NCBI RefSeq assembly: GCF_934643405.1
Contig: NZ_CAKUCL010000345.1
Coordinates: 1-5,976 of the forward strand
Direction: 5' to 3'
DNA from: an uncultured Actinoplanes sp.
GTDB taxonomy: Bacteria; Actinomycetota; Actinomycetes; Mycobacteriales; Micromonosporaceae
Length of the DNA stretch: 5,976 nt
Shown here piece by piece: positions 4,741 through 5,976 of this stretch. Under the pieces are notes generated by a model that saw only the letters and a list, made by a program, of their open reading frames with translations, ran no database searches and had not been told where the DNA came from. Both the position numbers and the translations under genes were made by a program. Position 1 is the first letter of the stretch; every line of letters starts with the position of its first letter.

Positions 4741-5963
4741 ACGCCGACTCCCATCTGCTCGGCCAGCTCCGCGATCGGAGCCGGGGGCGCGCCCCGCGTG
4801 CGGCGGAGCACGTCGGAAAGAACCTCGTGCGCGAGCGGGCGGCAACGGATCTCCGACGGGGCGAGCCGGTCGCCCTCCAGGAGCATCTCGCTGGCCTTCT
4901 CGATGTTGCCGATCTGCGTGTAGCCGCGGGCGATGTCCAGGTAGTGATGTGCCCGCCGCTCCGGCAGCAGCGCGTGGAACCCGACCGGGTCGATCCGCTC
5001 GTGCGTGTCCACCGCCATCCGGCCGTCGCCCAGTTCGACCGCGGTCGCACAGCGGTGCAGCTGCACGTTGGTCGGCCCGAAGCTGGTCCAGTAGTGGTTG
5101 AAGTCGCCGCCCAGTTCCAGCGACGCCTGCTCGGCTCCGCACAGCAGGTCGCGCACGGTCGCACCGTCGCCGATGCGTGCAGCCGCCATCGCACCGTTGA
5201 GCAGCAACATCCCGTACACCGAAAGCCGGTCGCCCTTGGCCGGCTCGTGACTGGGCGCGAGGCGGTTCGCGATGTTGACGTTGACCTCGAGAGCCGGCCG
5301 CACCCGGCCGAGCGCGAGCAGCGCGCTGCCCACCCGGTAACTCGCCAGCCCCGCCAGAAGCTGGTCACCGGCCCGCTGGGACACCGCGATCGACCGGTCC
5401 GCGGCCAGCCAGGACAGCTCGTGCTCGCCGACCTTGCGCAGCGCCGACGAGGCGATCTGGTAGACCTGGCCCAGCAGATGCGCCGCGGCGGGCGCCTCGT
5501 CGCTGTTCGCGTGCGCGCTGTCCGCGGCCTGGGCATCGCGCAGCAGCTTCGGCAGCGCCCTCGCGAGCACGCCGTACTTGGCATGCTGGTAGGTCAGCCA
5601 GGCGTGGCTGACCGCCTTGCGCATCTCGGACAGCGGCGGCGAATGCGGTACCGGCTGGAAGAACGCGCTCATCTGGTCGTACCGCTCCAGGGCCGCGCGG
5701 ATCTCCTCGACCTCGACCTGGTCGATGCAGTTCTGTGTTTCCGGCCGGCGTTCCACGTCCTTGCCCAGCAGCAGCTGGACGTCGACCTGGAGGACGTCGG
5801 CGATCTCGTAGACGACGGAGAACTTGTCAAGCCGGCGGACGCCCCGCTCCACCTTGTCGACCCAGCTCTTGGACTTTCCCAGACGGTCAGCGAAGACCTG
5901 CTGGGACATCTTGCGTCGGCCGCGCCAATAGGCGACGCGGCGGCCGATCGGCAGCTCGTCCAC
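4737..5963 (-). CDS. XRE-family transcriptional regulator with long helical TPR-like domain
   Basis: This 408-residue protein is a probable DNA-binding regulator. Residues about 7-66 form a Cro/C1-type helix-turn-helix, with the helix pair SQQVFADRLGKSKSWVDKVERG-like region at 20-41, followed by the typical YEIADVLQVDVQLLLG. A linker (70-110) leads to a long all-helical region (about 115-390) with TPR-like character: HAWLTYQHAKYGVLARALPKLL (120-141), LSWLAADRSI (183-192), YRVGSALLALGRVRPAL (209-225) and IARGYTQIGNIEKASEMLLEGDR (344-366). NHYWTSFGPTNVQLHR (289-304) followed by ELGDG is a signature I associate with large streptomycete regulators of this architecture. Such domains usually bind a peptide or small partner, but no ligand can be named here. 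The GTG start has GGAGG 4 nt upstream and directly precedes the HTH. The stop overlaps the following ATG by 4 nt, which links it to the flavoprotein. The promoter lies beyond the window edge. Confidence 0.88.
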   Translation of the reverse strand: MDELPIGRRVAYWRGRRKMSQQVFADRLGKSKSWVDKVERGVRRLDKFSVVYEIADVLQVDVQLLLGKDVERRPETQNCIDQVEVEEIRAALERYDQMSAFFQPVPHSPPLSEMRKAVSHAWLTYQHAKYGVLARALPKLLRDAQAADSAHANSDEAPAAAHLLGQVYQIASSALRKVGEHELSWLAADRSIAVSQRAGDQLLAGLASYRVGSALLALGRVRPALEVNVNIANRLAPSHEPAKGDRLSVYGMLLLNGAMAAARIGDGATVRDLLCGAEQASLELGGDFNHYWTSFGPTNVQLHRCATAVELGDGRMAVDTHERIDPVGFHALLPERRAHHYLDIARGYTQIGNIEKASEMLLEGDRLAPSEIRCRPLAHEVLSDVLRRTRGAPPAPIAELAEQMGVGV

Positions 5964-5967
5964 GGTG

Positions 5968-5972
5968 CCTCC
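5968..5972 (-). promoter_or_regulatory. Ribosome binding site of the XRE regulator
   Basis: GGAGG, inside GGGGGAGG, lies 4 nt before the GTG at 5963. It supports that start and shows that the gene is complete at its 5' end although its promoter is outside the window. Confidence 0.75.
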
Positions 5973-5976
5973 CCCG

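Noticed and set aside
1..5976. CRISPR array, tRNA or rRNA gene, insertion sequence or prophage gene
   Set aside because: No spaced repeats, cloverleaf, transposase motif or phage-like protein was seen; nearly all of the window is filled by the six minus-strand genes.

Overview
The window looks like chromosomal DNA of a high-GC actinobacterium. Base composition is GC-rich throughout, GTG starts are common, genes are chained by 4-nt stop/start overlaps, and an RNase HI domain is fused to a CobC-like phosphatase, an arrangement typical of mycobacteria and streptomycetes. The large XRE regulator paired with a small flavoprotein also fits a filamentous actinomycete. Micromonosporaceae, such as Actinoplanes, is my guess but cannot be proved from the sequence. 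All six main genes lie on the minus strand, so transcription runs from high to low coordinates. I saw no TTA (bldA-type) codon in any of them on a by-eye scan.

Layout in transcription order: (1) 5963-4737, an XRE helix-turn-helix regulator with a long helical, TPR-like sensor half. (2) 4740-4702, a possible 12-residue mini-ORF that overlaps both neighbours by 4 nt. (3) 4705-4118, a small HFCD-type flavoprotein related to the phosphopantothenoylcysteine decarboxylase fold. (4) 4098-3232, a Nif3/YbgI-type dinuclear-metal protein. (5) 3235-2501, a coiled-coil plus C4 zinc-ribbon protein (COG1579 type). (6) 2504-1404, an RNase HI / histidine-phosphatase fusion. (7) A 71-bp gap holding a perfect 14-bp inverted repeat with a smaller stem nested inside it. 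(8) 1332-40, a secreted family 18 chitinase. (9) A 21-bp-period tandem repeat directly after the chitinase stop codon.

Genes 4-6 form a tightly coupled conserved housekeeping operon; to my knowledge M. tuberculosis Rv2230c-Rv2229c-Rv2228c has the same order. The regulator and flavoprotein look like a separate actinobacterial two-gene module, with a 19-bp gap before the operon, so read-through from one to the other is possible. The chitinase is probably its own transcription unit, set off by the hairpin. It would be exported to degrade chitin and has no evident functional tie to its neighbours.

Most of the window is ordinary core genome. The parts that deserve a second look are the inverted repeat before the chitinase, the regulator / mini-ORF / flavoprotein junction, and the apparent lack of the decarboxylase histidine in the flavoprotein.
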